A stretch of 64,000 nucleotides of DNA from Tribonema minus (taxonomy: Eukaryota > Sar > Xanthophyceae > Tribonematales > Tribonemataceae). Each line of letters starts with the position of its first letter. The stretch's first letter is position 1. The notes under the pieces are model-generated. The model worked only from the letters and a program-made list of their open reading frames with translations, had not been told where the DNA came from and did not search any database. This document shows positions 36,378-45,099 of the stretch, piece after piece. A program made the translations under genes and the position numbers. The stretch spans positions 496,001-560,000 of the forward strand of contig JAFCMP010000135.1 in the NCBI GenBank assembly GCA_017506865.1, given 5' to 3'.

Positions 36378-39300
36378 CTGCCATCTGGATGTGCTGTGGA
36401 CGCCGCCTGGGCTATATACAAATGTGGGACACTTTGAACTGCTTGTCGCCCCTGCGGCAGCTCCGCCCTTGCCAACCACTGTGACAGCGTCGGCGACCAC
36501 TCAAGCTGACAGCACCCACATCACGGCTCCGAGTCGGACACAGCCCCGTACTGCGCTGCAGTTGCCACAGCAGCCTGAGCCACTGAGGTGTCCACTATGC
36601 ACACTGGCATTTTGGCAGCTTGGTCAGAAAGAGGACAGCAAACAGCGAGGCAAACTGTCAGCTGCGAGCCGCATGGCACCGGTAGTGGCCCACTTCAACG
36701 GTGGTAGCTGCACGAGGTCGATGCTGACCCCTGAGGCGAGCACATCACACTGTCAGCAAAATCCGGCGGCAGCATACGCCAAGGGCATCCGGCAGCAGGT
36801 TGATCACGACCCATCCGGTGACCGTGCCCCTTCAGGCAGCAGTACCTGCAACACTGGGGCACGCCATGCCAAGCGTGTGCAGGAGATGAGCACCATGTAT
36901 GGTTGCACGGCAGAAGACTTCCTACGGGCGGTAAGGAAGCTGAGTGCATGCACAGGTGCCTGCGGTCTGGTCCATATGTCAGCCAGCGCGGGGCAGAGGC
37001 AATGCGCGCTGACCTCGCCATGCCACACGTGTCGACGGAATGGACGCGCCGCCACGCGCGCACGCCCGGCAGTACCCCTGGGCCAGTCCGAGGGCGGGGG
37101 TGCGGGTAGCGACGGCGCGGCCGCGGCGGCGGGGGCTGCCGCAGCGACACCTCCAAAGCCACCGGCGGTGCCGGCTAGTGGCGCTGCCAACTCAAAGTCC
37201 AGCAAGAAACGCCCGGCGGCCACGGCAACCGGCGCGCAACGCCGGCGCCGAACGGCAGCTGCTGCGGCACCGCCTGGCAGCGCCGGCAGCCGCACTCAGT
37301 CTAACAGCCTAAGGCTGCAGGACAGCAGCCCCCCCCACGGGACGGCCGTGGGATGGGCGGACATGGACTTGGACCCGCCGGACGATGCCGCGTCACCGCC
37401 CCCCCCGACCACCACCACCAGTGGCAGGCCCTCAAAGCCCCAGGCACGAGCATCCCTGGCTTGGGACCTCTCGACGCCCTCGGTCGTCCACGCACTTGAC
37501 CAGACCAATGAGGCGGATCTACTGCTGCTACGGTTCACCACGACTGCCAACCCCTTCCGCACTCAGCTGCAGTGCACCCAGTGGGCACAGCTAGTGGAGC
37601 ACGCCACACGACTACTGGCGGACGCCACAGACAGTGCACGTGAGGCGGCACGGGTGCGCCTCCACCATGGTGCCGGGGCGTTTGCTCATCAGGTTTCTCA
37701 GACTCTAGTGCAGCGCGGCTACAGGCTGCTGCACCTGCTAGCAGCAATGGCCTTTGGTAGGCAACCGGAGGGAACCGGTATGCCGCCTGCGGCCCGGCTG
37801 GCAGCGTTGCTGTCTGGCGACTTTGCGGAGCTACTGAGAAAGACGCTGTCAGCAGCAGCGGCGCTGCGGGCCCCCAAACCAAACAACGCAGCTACGGCGT
37901 CGGCACAAACGAATTTCGATGCCGACTGGACGGAGGCTGACTCCAGGCAGCAAACAGCATGCGCTGCCCTCTCAGGCAAGCGACGGGGGGTAGGCCTGGC
38001 TGCCGCACGACTAGAGGCGCGTGAAGCATGCGCCCCAGCAGACGAGGTCACGGCACAGGTGCTGGCAGCAAAGCACCCTGAAACTGGCAACCGGTGCGGG
38101 GTAGTCGATACGCCAATGGAGCAAGTGCGCGGCCTGGTACGCGACGCCCGGCGGCACTGCTTGCACGGCGCAGGGGTGGCAACGACCGCCGGGCCCGCTG
38201 GCAGCGGCAGTCCCGTCTTCGAATCGGGTCAGGCGCATGATCGCAGCGATAGGCCTGAGGATGCTGCCAGCGCAGCCGGACGGCGCCTCGAGGTGGAGGC
38301 GACAGACACACTGTCGACCTTGTCCGCAGCAGGGGCGGGGAAGGCAGGAGGGCTGGACGGCCTACGCTATGAACACCTCTTGATGGCCGCTGGGCCTGGT
38401 GCACCAGTGAAAGCAGCCACCCGCCCCGTGGGCAGTGCCTCGCCAGGACTAGCTGGTGATTCAGAATCGGATGTGATGGAACCGGCATTCGCCCATCACC
38501 TGGCCAAGGTGTTCACGACGCTGCTTGTTGAGCCCGAACTGCTGCCGGAGCAATCGCAACGGCTTCTCCGCGCCGCGGCCCTCTCAGGCATAGGACAGAA
38601 GCGGCGTCCGATCGCCTGCTCCAGTGTCTGGCGCAGACTCCTCGGGTCCACAGCGGCACGGAGTGTCAAGGGCAAAATATCGGGGCTGCTGGCCTCCATG
38701 TCGCAGTTTGGCGTAGGATACCGGTCTGGCGTCGAGCATGTGGCAGCGCGCGCGCGCGTGTGGCACGAGCTGTATGGCACCACAATCCAGCTGGACTGTG
38801 AGAACGCATTTAACAGTGTGGATCGCGCCGCCATTGTGCGGGGACTTATGCTCTTCTGTCCGGAGCTGCTCCCGCACTTTGAGTCCGTATACTGTGGTGA
38901 CACTGCCCCAGAGATGCGAGTGGAGGTGAACGGTGAAGCTCGCATTATCTGCTCCCACCTAGGGTGCCAGCAAGGGGACCCTCTAGGGCCGCTGTACTTT
39001 GCAGTGGCAGCGGCCTTCCTACTCTTCTACCCTGATGGAGTGAATGCGACGCCCGGCAGTATGCCGGCCTACGGCCACAGCACAGCGGAACCGCCAGCCC
39101 CGCACTGCGCTTTCCTGGATGACCTCAACGTGCTGCAAGCTGCCTACTTCGACGATGCAGCGGCCGCTGGGGTGGCAGAGGTGATCCGTCGGCTTGCGGC
39201 AGGGGGCCTACGCGTTCGACCAGACAAGTCGCTGGCCATCGCCATGCGCGGCACAGTGTTTGATGAAGCGGCCAGAGCACGCCTGCGCGCCCTTGACATA

Positions 39301-40539
39301 CCGTTTGTGGACGCCACCATGCCAGAATCCAGTCAGGGCTTTACGTCGGTCGGGGTACCGGTAGGGCACCCAGCCTATGTGCATGCTGCCATGAGCAAGC
39401 ATCTTGTTGACGCAGGGACATGGCGATTGTCGTGGCAGCTAGCTGGAATGGCGCGGCATCACCTACAGGCAGCACAGTTCATTCTGCGCAGGTCACTGAC
39501 GAAGCGCATGGGCTTCTTAGCTCGGGTCGTTGACACGGCTTTGAGTGAGACATGGCTGCACGCATTTGACGGGTTCTGTGCATGGACGCTTGAACGCATG
39601 CTGCACCTGCACGGCTGCGCTACCGCGGCAGTCATGAAGTCACACCTGCTGGCCGCCTGCACTGCTGGTGACAATGAGGTAGCCAGCAGTGGCAGCGTGC
39701 TGGTATTGCCGCGCTTGGGCCCGCCAGAACTCACGGACATCGCAGTGCCACTGCGGGCGTCACGGTTGCCGGAGCGACGAGGCGGTCTGGGCATGCCGCT
39801 TTTGGGGCTACTGGCACCAGCCGCATACACGGCCCAGGCATGCACAACACTGCGGCCTGCAATAATTCATGCCACTGTGGCAGCAGGGGCCCTGAGGCTC
39901 GGCACTGACGAACACGGCGCAGTCACCTGGTTCGCGCAGCACTCATGCGCAATACGCGAGGACCAGGGACTGCCGCCAATCATCGAGGCCGTGCGACGCT
40001 CTACGCGAGCGCTGACAGCTGATGGCGGCGAAAAATCACGCACAGCTGTGGCCGAGCAGCTCCCAGCATCGTTGCTACGGTGGGCAGCAGATACGACGGC
40101 CGCAGCGTCGACGCTCCCCACTGCGGTGCAAGCGATCTACGCCGCAACTGCCGTCACGGAGACGGGGACCACTGAGCCAGCCCCACACACCCACGGCATT
40201 GTGCCTGGCGCCGAGGCGGCCGCTGCGGCGGCGACCGTACCTGGCCCTCAAGCCGCTGCCGCGGCTGCCTCTTCCACGCCCGCTAAAACACAAACTAGCG
40301 CGGAAGAAAGCAGCTGCAGCGGCGGGCAGGAGGACGACGACGACGACTGGGAGGCCTATGCTGACGAGATCTGCAGGAAGGTAGTGCCCCGCCGCCGGCG
40401 CGGTCACTTCACGCACGGACTACAAGCCGGCCTTTCAAATGTTCTTCGACGTCAATACGAGGACTGCCTGGTGGAGGACCCAGAGGCTGCCTCGGCTGGG
40501 TGCTGTGGGCAAGCCGACGCAGGCTACACTTATTGGTGA
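36316..40539 (+). CDS. Element 1 reverse transcriptase ORF
   Basis: A 1,407-codon open frame. It starts with the OTU His segment (VGHFELLV), then zinc fingers (RCPLCTLAF near residue 90; CTGACGLVHMS...CHTC near 215-240), a low-complexity Pro/Ala/Lys region, and the RT domain at about residues 650-1000. RT motifs: GLDGLRYEHL; KRRPIAC; motif A QLDCENAFNSVDR; motif B GCQQGDPLGPLYF; motif C CAFLDDLNVL with the catalytic DD. A thumb region with GLGMPLLGLLAP follows. An intact frame of this length suggests fairly recent activity. It ends in an acidic/Ala-rich tail (EDDDDDWEAYADE), and the endonuclease follows in another frame. Confidence 0.85.
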   Translation: MLAQLMGLPAVFAPATPAQPDCHLDVLWTPPGLYTNVGHFELLVAPAAAPPLPTTVTASATTQADSTHITAPSRTQPRTALQLPQQPEPLRCPLCTLAFWQLGQKEDSKQRGKLSAASRMAPVVAHFNGGSCTRSMLTPEASTSHCQQNPAAAYAKGIRQQVDHDPSGDRAPSGSSTCNTGARHAKRVQEMSTMYGCTAEDFLRAVRKLSACTGACGLVHMSASAGQRQCALTSPCHTCRRNGRAATRARPAVPLGQSEGGGAGSDGAAAAAGAAAATPPKPPAVPASGAANSKSSKKRPAATATGAQRRRRTAAAAAPPGSAGSRTQSNSLRLQDSSPPHGTAVGWADMDLDPPDDAASPPPPTTTTSGRPSKPQARASLAWDLSTPSVVHALDQTNEADLLLLRFTTTANPFRTQLQCTQWAQLVEHATRLLADATDSAREAARVRLHHGAGAFAHQVSQTLVQRGYRLLHLLAAMAFGRQPEGTGMPPAARLAALLSGDFAELLRKTLSAAAALRAPKPNNAATASAQTNFDADWTEADSRQQTACAALSGKRRGVGLAAARLEAREACAPADEVTAQVLAAKHPETGNRCGVVDTPMEQVRGLVRDARRHCLHGAGVATTAGPAGSGSPVFESGQAHDRSDRPEDAASAAGRRLEVEATDTLSTLSAAGAGKAGGLDGLRYEHLLMAAGPGAPVKAATRPVGSASPGLAGDSESDVMEPAFAHHLAKVFTTLLVEPELLPEQSQRLLRAAALSGIGQKRRPIACSSVWRRLLGSTAARSVKGKISGLLASMSQFGVGYRSGVEHVAARARVWHELYGTTIQLDCENAFNSVDRAAIVRGLMLFCPELLPHFESVYCGDTAPEMRVEVNGEARIICSHLGCQQGDPLGPLYFAVAAAFLLFYPDGVNATPGSMPAYGHSTAEPPAPHCAFLDDLNVLQAAYFDDAAAAGVAEVIRRLAAGGLRVRPDKSLAIAMRGTVFDEAARARLRALDIPFVDATMPESSQGFTSVGVPVGHPAYVHAAMSKHLVDAGTWRLSWQLAGMARHHLQAAQFILRRSLTKRMGFLARVVDTALSETWLHAFDGFCAWTLERMLHLHGCATAAVMKSHLLAACTAGDNEVASSGSVLVLPRLGPPELTDIAVPLRASRLPERRGGLGMPLLGLLAPAAYTAQACTTLRPAIIHATVAAGALRLGTDEHGAVTWFAQHSCAIREDQGLPPIIEAVRRSTRALTADGGEKSRTAVAEQLPASLLRWAADTTAAASTLPTAVQAIYAATAVTETGTTEPAPHTHGIVPGAEAAAAAATVPGPQAAAAAASSTPAKTQTSAEESSCSGGQEDDDDDWEAYADEICRKVVPRRRRGHFTHGLQAGLSNVLRRQYEDCLVEDPEAASAGCCGQADAGYTYW

Positions 40540-41252
40540 CTCGCGTGACACCAGCCGCCGCCGCCAACAGGCTAGCGCACGGGTCCTGGCGCAGCTGCGC
40601 AGCCAGCGTGCGTCCGGGGCAATGGCGTGGATGAGCGTGCCACCCGCTGCCAATGACCGCCCGGGTGCGGCGCCCATGTCCAGTATGGCAGCAGCCACGA
40701 TGATTTTGGTTGCGATCTTTATAGACGGGTGGGGCATACAGGGCGAGGTGTGCCCATGGCGGTGCAGTGACGTGAGCCCCACCTCCACGCATGCGATCAG
40801 CTGCCCCAGCCAGCACATACGGGGGCACAACGCGACACACTGGCAGTGCCCAAAAGCGGTGCCTACAGCGCATCTTGAGACAGCACCATGTCTCTATTGT
40901 CCGCAATGAGGACGCTAGCGTCTTCAAGGTACCGGGGTATCGGGCGGACACAGTCATTGACCCAGGGTGTCTGCACTTCAGCAGTGCATGCCGTAACAAG
41001 GGAATAGTGCTAGACACAAGTGTGCGCGCGCCCACAGCGAGCTCGTACCTGACAGGAAAAACAATTGCCTTGAACACGGACGGCTATGCTGCTGGGGTGG
41101 GGGAGGGCGCAAAGGTCAAGCGCCACACCGGCACCTTGACGTCATCTTGGTCCTTTGTGCCATTCGTGCAGGAGTCGTACGGACGGCTGGGCAAGCAGAC
41201 AAGACTTTTTGGCAATGCACTCAGCACTGTGCTCAGGGGGGTCATGGTCTGA
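40439..41252 (+). pseudogene. Element 1 restriction-like endonuclease, split by frameshift
   Basis: Frame 2 (to 40909) reads SARVLAQLRSQRASGAMAW and then CPWRCSD...HAISCPS, the region before the nuclease core with its Cys/His zinc ligands. The core continues in frame 3 (about 40880-41252): YRADTVID, GIVLDTSVRAP, then WSFVPFVQESYGRLGKQ. This matches the (R/K)xD...(L)D.(T)V pattern and the PFV.E..G tail of RLE nucleases, which nick target DNA for target-primed reverse transcription. Breaks lie near 40.45-40.54 kb (RT to RLE) and 40.86-40.90 kb. Confidence 0.65.
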
Positions 41253-41808
41253 CTCAGACAAGGGCCCCGGGGCAGCGGCAATGACTGCCATGTCTCATCC
41301 GAGCGCTGTTGCGGCGGCACTGCTCACAGACGCTTGCCAAGCATTGGCGCCTGCGTTCGCGCGCCATCATGATGTGGAAGGATGTAGACGCATGTCAGAC
41401 AAGGGGCGGCGGAGATGACCGCCGTGCCGCATCCGATCGCCGGCGGTGCGACGTTGCTCACTGGTGCTTGCGGCTGGCCTGTGTGTATACTATAGCACTA
41501 TACTATAGCACAGCCAGCTTTCAAATTTCAAATTAGACAATTCGTAGGCTTGTGCCAATCCGTACATTTGGATTTCAAATGTACTGTATATACACGTATA
41601 TACGGTATATACATGTATTTAACCGTACATTCCGTATGTTGACAAACACTTTGCAGAAAAAGGGCCCATAGACACTTTAGCTTCAACTTGAAGTTGCAGT
41701 TGGGTAATCTGTCATGCTATTAAAAGTGTGTAAGGTGCTGCAAGGCAGTCATTGCATGTAGAGTTGCTGCCGCTAAGCTCACAAAACACTGACCGCGCAC
41801 TGCAGCAC

Positions 41809-42250
41809 TTAAAGTGCCGCGCCCTCAAGGATGTTGAGCATGATCTCCTCATCCGGCGCCACAGCAGAGACGCCGTCGTTACCCGCAATGTACACCAGCT
41901 TCCCTCCCCGCTCTAGGGCCAGCCTGCTGCGGCACTTGGGATACATCCTGCCCCACAGTGACCAGTTGCGCTCACTCGAGCAAGCAGTGACTTGCAAAGA
42001 GAGCAGGCGCACTGCGACTCTGGCAATGTGGGGAAAGTCTGTGCGGCCCATGGTCTGCCACCAGCCACGGCGCATGCGGCTGCTGGCAAGCTCTACTTTG
42101 CCAGACGGGAGCGTGGTGCGCTTGACACGCGCAGGCAGGTCATCGCAAAGCTGAGGCGTCAGAGCACCAAGCTTGAGGCTCGTCAGCTCTTGCAAGATAG
42201 CAGCCTCGTTCTCACCCCCCCCCAGCCGCACCAAGCACTTCTTGACTGCC
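41809..42250 (-). pseudogene. hAT transposase C-terminal dimerisation domain fragment
   Basis: The minus-strand frame reads RGWWQTMGRTDFPHIARVAV then LSLQVTACSSERNWSLWG, matching the hAT C-terminal dimerisation signature (lA..iL.i..ss..ErnwS..g). It joins the BED fragment directly with a frame shift, so the DDE catalytic domain has been deleted at about 42250. Confidence 0.85.
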
Positions 42251-42256
42251 TCAATC

Positions 42257-42448
42257 TCAAACGTTGGAGCCGGTAAGCCTGGCCGAGCACCGCTTGCACA
42301 CCAGCTTCGCAGCTAGCACGTCACCAGTGTCATCGAGGAGCACCTCGAATGACGACCACCAAGAGGCTCTGCCGCCCTTCTTCTGCTTGACTAGCTGCTC
42401 ATACAGCTGCCTGGCTTGCCGGGCTGCATCCTCAGCCTCGGCTGCCAT
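42257..42448 (-). pseudogene. hAT transposase N-terminal BED-like zinc finger fragment
   Basis: 63 codons with WWSSFEVLLDDTGDV followed by VCKRC, the first half of a BED finger (aromatic start, CxxC). The His-containing second half and the whole catalytic core are missing. The frame meets a TGA just after SARLTGSNV, where the C-terminal part begins in another frame. Confidence 0.7.
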
Positions 42449-42585
42449 CAGAGAGGGTTTGTGTGGCTCAAAAAATCATAAATACGGTGTATACGGCCCG
42501 CCACGTCATATCTACTGTATATACTACGTATATTCGTATTTGCCGTATATATACGGTCTACGTATGGCACAACCCTAACAATTCG

Positions 42586-44629
42586 TTACCGCAGTACCTT
42601 TGCTCTGGCCTGCGGCGGTGTCACGACGGTCGCCGCCGTCGCTGCGTTGCCGACTCAGCGGCGGCGGCGGTGCACATCGCAATGATTAAGTTGATGCATG
42701 CTGCGCAGGAGCACTGAGGGCCGTGCTGGCCACGGCCCTCTCTTTGATGACGTCAGCGACCGAATCAACAACTTGAATGCCACAATGATTTGTAGGGACT
42801 CGGAGTGCCTGTGAGTGCACACTGACGGTGTGCACCACGCATTAAGGGCCACGATGGCAAAGTCCTTACTGACAACGTCGGCGACCAAGTTCGCCTATGA
42901 CGCAGTCTTCAGGAAATAACTGCTGTGGGCGCGCAAAGACGGTGTGCACCTCGCGCATCCTGTTGACCGTTATGGTGAGTGCACCATTTTTGCATACTTC
43001 TAACTACTACCGTAACTTCACAGTATTCATGTTCTCGCTAGGATACAAGGAAGCGATATGACGTGTGCTAAGCTTGCTACCTGAGGCTTTGCAACATACA
43101 CGCTGATGCTCATGAGAATGCATTGATGGTACTTGATCAGAAGCAAAAAACAAGAAAACACACGAGACAAGGTCGCAAGGTGCAGGTCCTGATGTTCCCA
43201 GGCTGGGTAGCGTCAACTTTGAAAGGATGTGCGCAAGTAGCATTGAGGACAGAATCGGCAAGCTGTCAGATGGAGCTGACATCACTACGCGCTTGTGTGC
43301 AAACTTTGAAGGTGTACACCAGACGCTGAATCTGAGATCCAATCGTGTCTAGCATATGTGCAGAACCCCCTCCCTCACTCACTCACTGATGCTGCGCCCT
43401 GCACAGTGGCACAGTGCTACATTCCTGCAATTCGGACACTGCCTGCACTTTACAACGATTGCTGGGAAAGGCAACGGCGCATCTTACCTGTCCCAGCGCA
43501 GCAACACTCCAGAAATGAATGTGAGCCTATGTTTCGGGCGCGGTGGTGACCAAGCATTTGCTGCTAATGGCAGTAGTTTGATACCTCAAAACTATCAGTT
43601 TCAGCACAATGATCAAACTGGATAACATTTTAGTACTCCCTCTCCCTCTGTTTACGAACTCACATTGCAGAAGTACACACCTGATCATTCCAGCTCAACT
43701 CGCATCAAGCAACAAGACTCATGGGCAGCAGCAAAAATAAGTCAAACATAAATCTCGTTTTGCATATTTGTTGACATGACTACAAAGACTCTCACAGTCA
43801 CCAAGCAGCTATGGACATCAATCACACTCATGTCTAGGTCAGGCACCTGGCCCTGGCACCACGCATGGGGGAAGGGGTCCCAAATGACAGGGACTACTCT
43901 TGACGAATATGCACACACAAGTGCCGTCTTCTAGTGGCAGTGCGCAATGATGCCCGCGCATGCGCACAAACACCATCAGAAGGCTGCAGGAGGGAGTAAG
44001 TGCCAGAGTGTGCTCCCAACCATGCACCACGCAAAAGCAAGGGGAAGACACACTTGTGACAACTAGGGACGTACAGGGCAGGAGACATCAGGACTGCCAC
44101 AGGACTGCAGCAGCTTGTGCAGTAGCCTCCAAGCAGCCAAAAGCTGCCTTGGCCAGCGCTGCTTGCAGCACCGCTGCCACTGCATAGCCGGCTGCGCTAC
44201 CATTGTGACTGCTGTCCCATCATATGGCAGCTGCAATGCCAGCACAGACGGCGCAAGGAGGCTATGCAGTGCAGCAGCCATGCCTCGTGAAGACGACCAG
44301 ATGACAACAGTGCCGCATGCCAGAAGTGCTGCTGCGCACTGCCGCGTAGTGCCGCCGCCGACGCAGCAGTACACCTGCAAGCCACAGCAGCATTGCAACC
44401 GGCACTGCGGAGGCGCCGCCAATCCGGCAGCTCAGCATAGCCGCTGCAGCGACGCTGCCGGTGCAGCAGCGAAATTATCATGCTCTTACTGCCTGAGCTC
44501 AGTACTGCCGCACCCGCAGCAGGGCGGTGACGTTGCAACAGCACGTGTGCACTGGTGCTACAGCATGTGAGCCACACCGCCGCCGCCGCCGCCATCACCG
44601 CCGCCGCCACCGCCGAAACCGCCGCCGCA

Positions 44630-44676
<47 letters not shown>

Positions 44677-44705
44677 AGCCACGCTGCAGCTAAACGCAGC
44701 GGCAG
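42586..44705. other. Region without a recognisable gene
   Basis: After the hAT target duplication I see a diverged duplication of about 120-150 bp (GACGTCAGCGACC...GACGGTGTGCACC near 42748-42836; AACGTCGGCGACC...GACGGTGTGCACC near 42875-42950). There are only weak reading frames. Sequence 44000-44570 is downstream of the stop of the minus-strand cysteine gene and probably includes its 3' UTR. Confidence 0.45.
44577..44692. repeat. (GCC)n/(GGC)n trinucleotide array
   Basis: About 38 near-perfect CCG/GCC units with a few interruptions. It lies just beyond the TAA (44706) of the minus-strand cysteine-module gene, so it would be in the 3' UTR. It would translate as poly-Ala or poly-Arg in other frames, explaining misleading long ORFs here. 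Confidence 0.9.
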
Positions 44706-45099
44706 TTACGGCAGCCACTGCGGCGCCCCTGGCGACCCGTCCGGCCGCCACGCGTGCCCCTCCGCAGTGTCGGGATACGGCAGGCATATGGGCATGCCCT
44801 CCACCGTCGCCACGACGAGGCACCCCGCGATTCCGCGCGGCAGGCAGAACGGCACCCCCTCGTACGCGCCGCCGCGCGCGTAGTACAGGTACTCCTGCGT
44901 GCACGGCATGCACGACGGCAGCAGCTCCGCGTCGAAGGCGATGGATGTGCACCCCGGGGAGCCCAGGGGGAGGCAGCGGGGAGGGATGATGGGCGAATCG
45001 TGGACGTAGATGCACTCTAGGGGGCAGGGCTGCTGGGCGTTGAGCATGAGGCACTCGAGCGTGCCCGTTGCGAAGTCGGTGTAGATGTCCTCCTGAGGG
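44706..45099 (-). CDS. Cysteine gene exon 9: divergent C-terminal module
   Basis: 394 nt to TAA. It reads PQEDIYTDFATGTLECLMLN, PCPLECIYVHDSPIIPPRC, SPGCTSIAFDAELLPSC, MPCTQEYLYYARGGAYEG, VPFCLPRGIAGC, GMPICLPYPD and ends APQWLP. It has more Cys and Pro than the other modules and appears to contain two fused, diverged copies. The acceptor follows a poly-C run. Confidence 0.8.

Larger units (their letters stand above)
31917..41252 (+). mobile_element. Decayed RLE-class non-LTR retrotransposon with OTU-like protease (element 1)
   Basis: The plus-strand order is Pro-repeat ORF, zinc-finger region, OTU-like protease, second zinc-finger region, reverse transcriptase and restriction-like endonuclease. 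RT plus a C-terminal PD-(D/E)xK-like nuclease with Cys/His residues is typical of early-branching, often site-specific LINE clades (R2/NeSL/CRE-like). OTU-type proteases are known in some of these. Several frame breaks (33.4, 36.3, 40.5, 40.9 kb) and an internal TIR insertion show it is dead or recoded. The exact ends are not defined: the 5' end is inferred from the rise in GC and the 3' end from the last endonuclease codons. The 31.9-34.9 kb part may be a separate related copy, because a zinc-finger region occurs twice. Confidence 0.75.
41545..42577 (-). mobile_element. Internally deleted hAT transposon
   Basis: A 1,033-bp element with ends TAGGCTTGTGCCA (41545) and, on the reverse complement of 42577, TAGGGTTGTGCCA: 13 bp with one mismatch, typical of hAT. 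It is flanked by a perfect 8-bp direct repeat ACAATTCG (41537-41544 and 42578-42585), the hAT hallmark. AT-rich subterminal zones carry many TATACGG/CCGTATA motifs. Coding remnants on the minus strand keep only the N-terminal zinc finger and the C-terminal dimerisation part. It is therefore non-autonomous. Confidence 0.93.
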
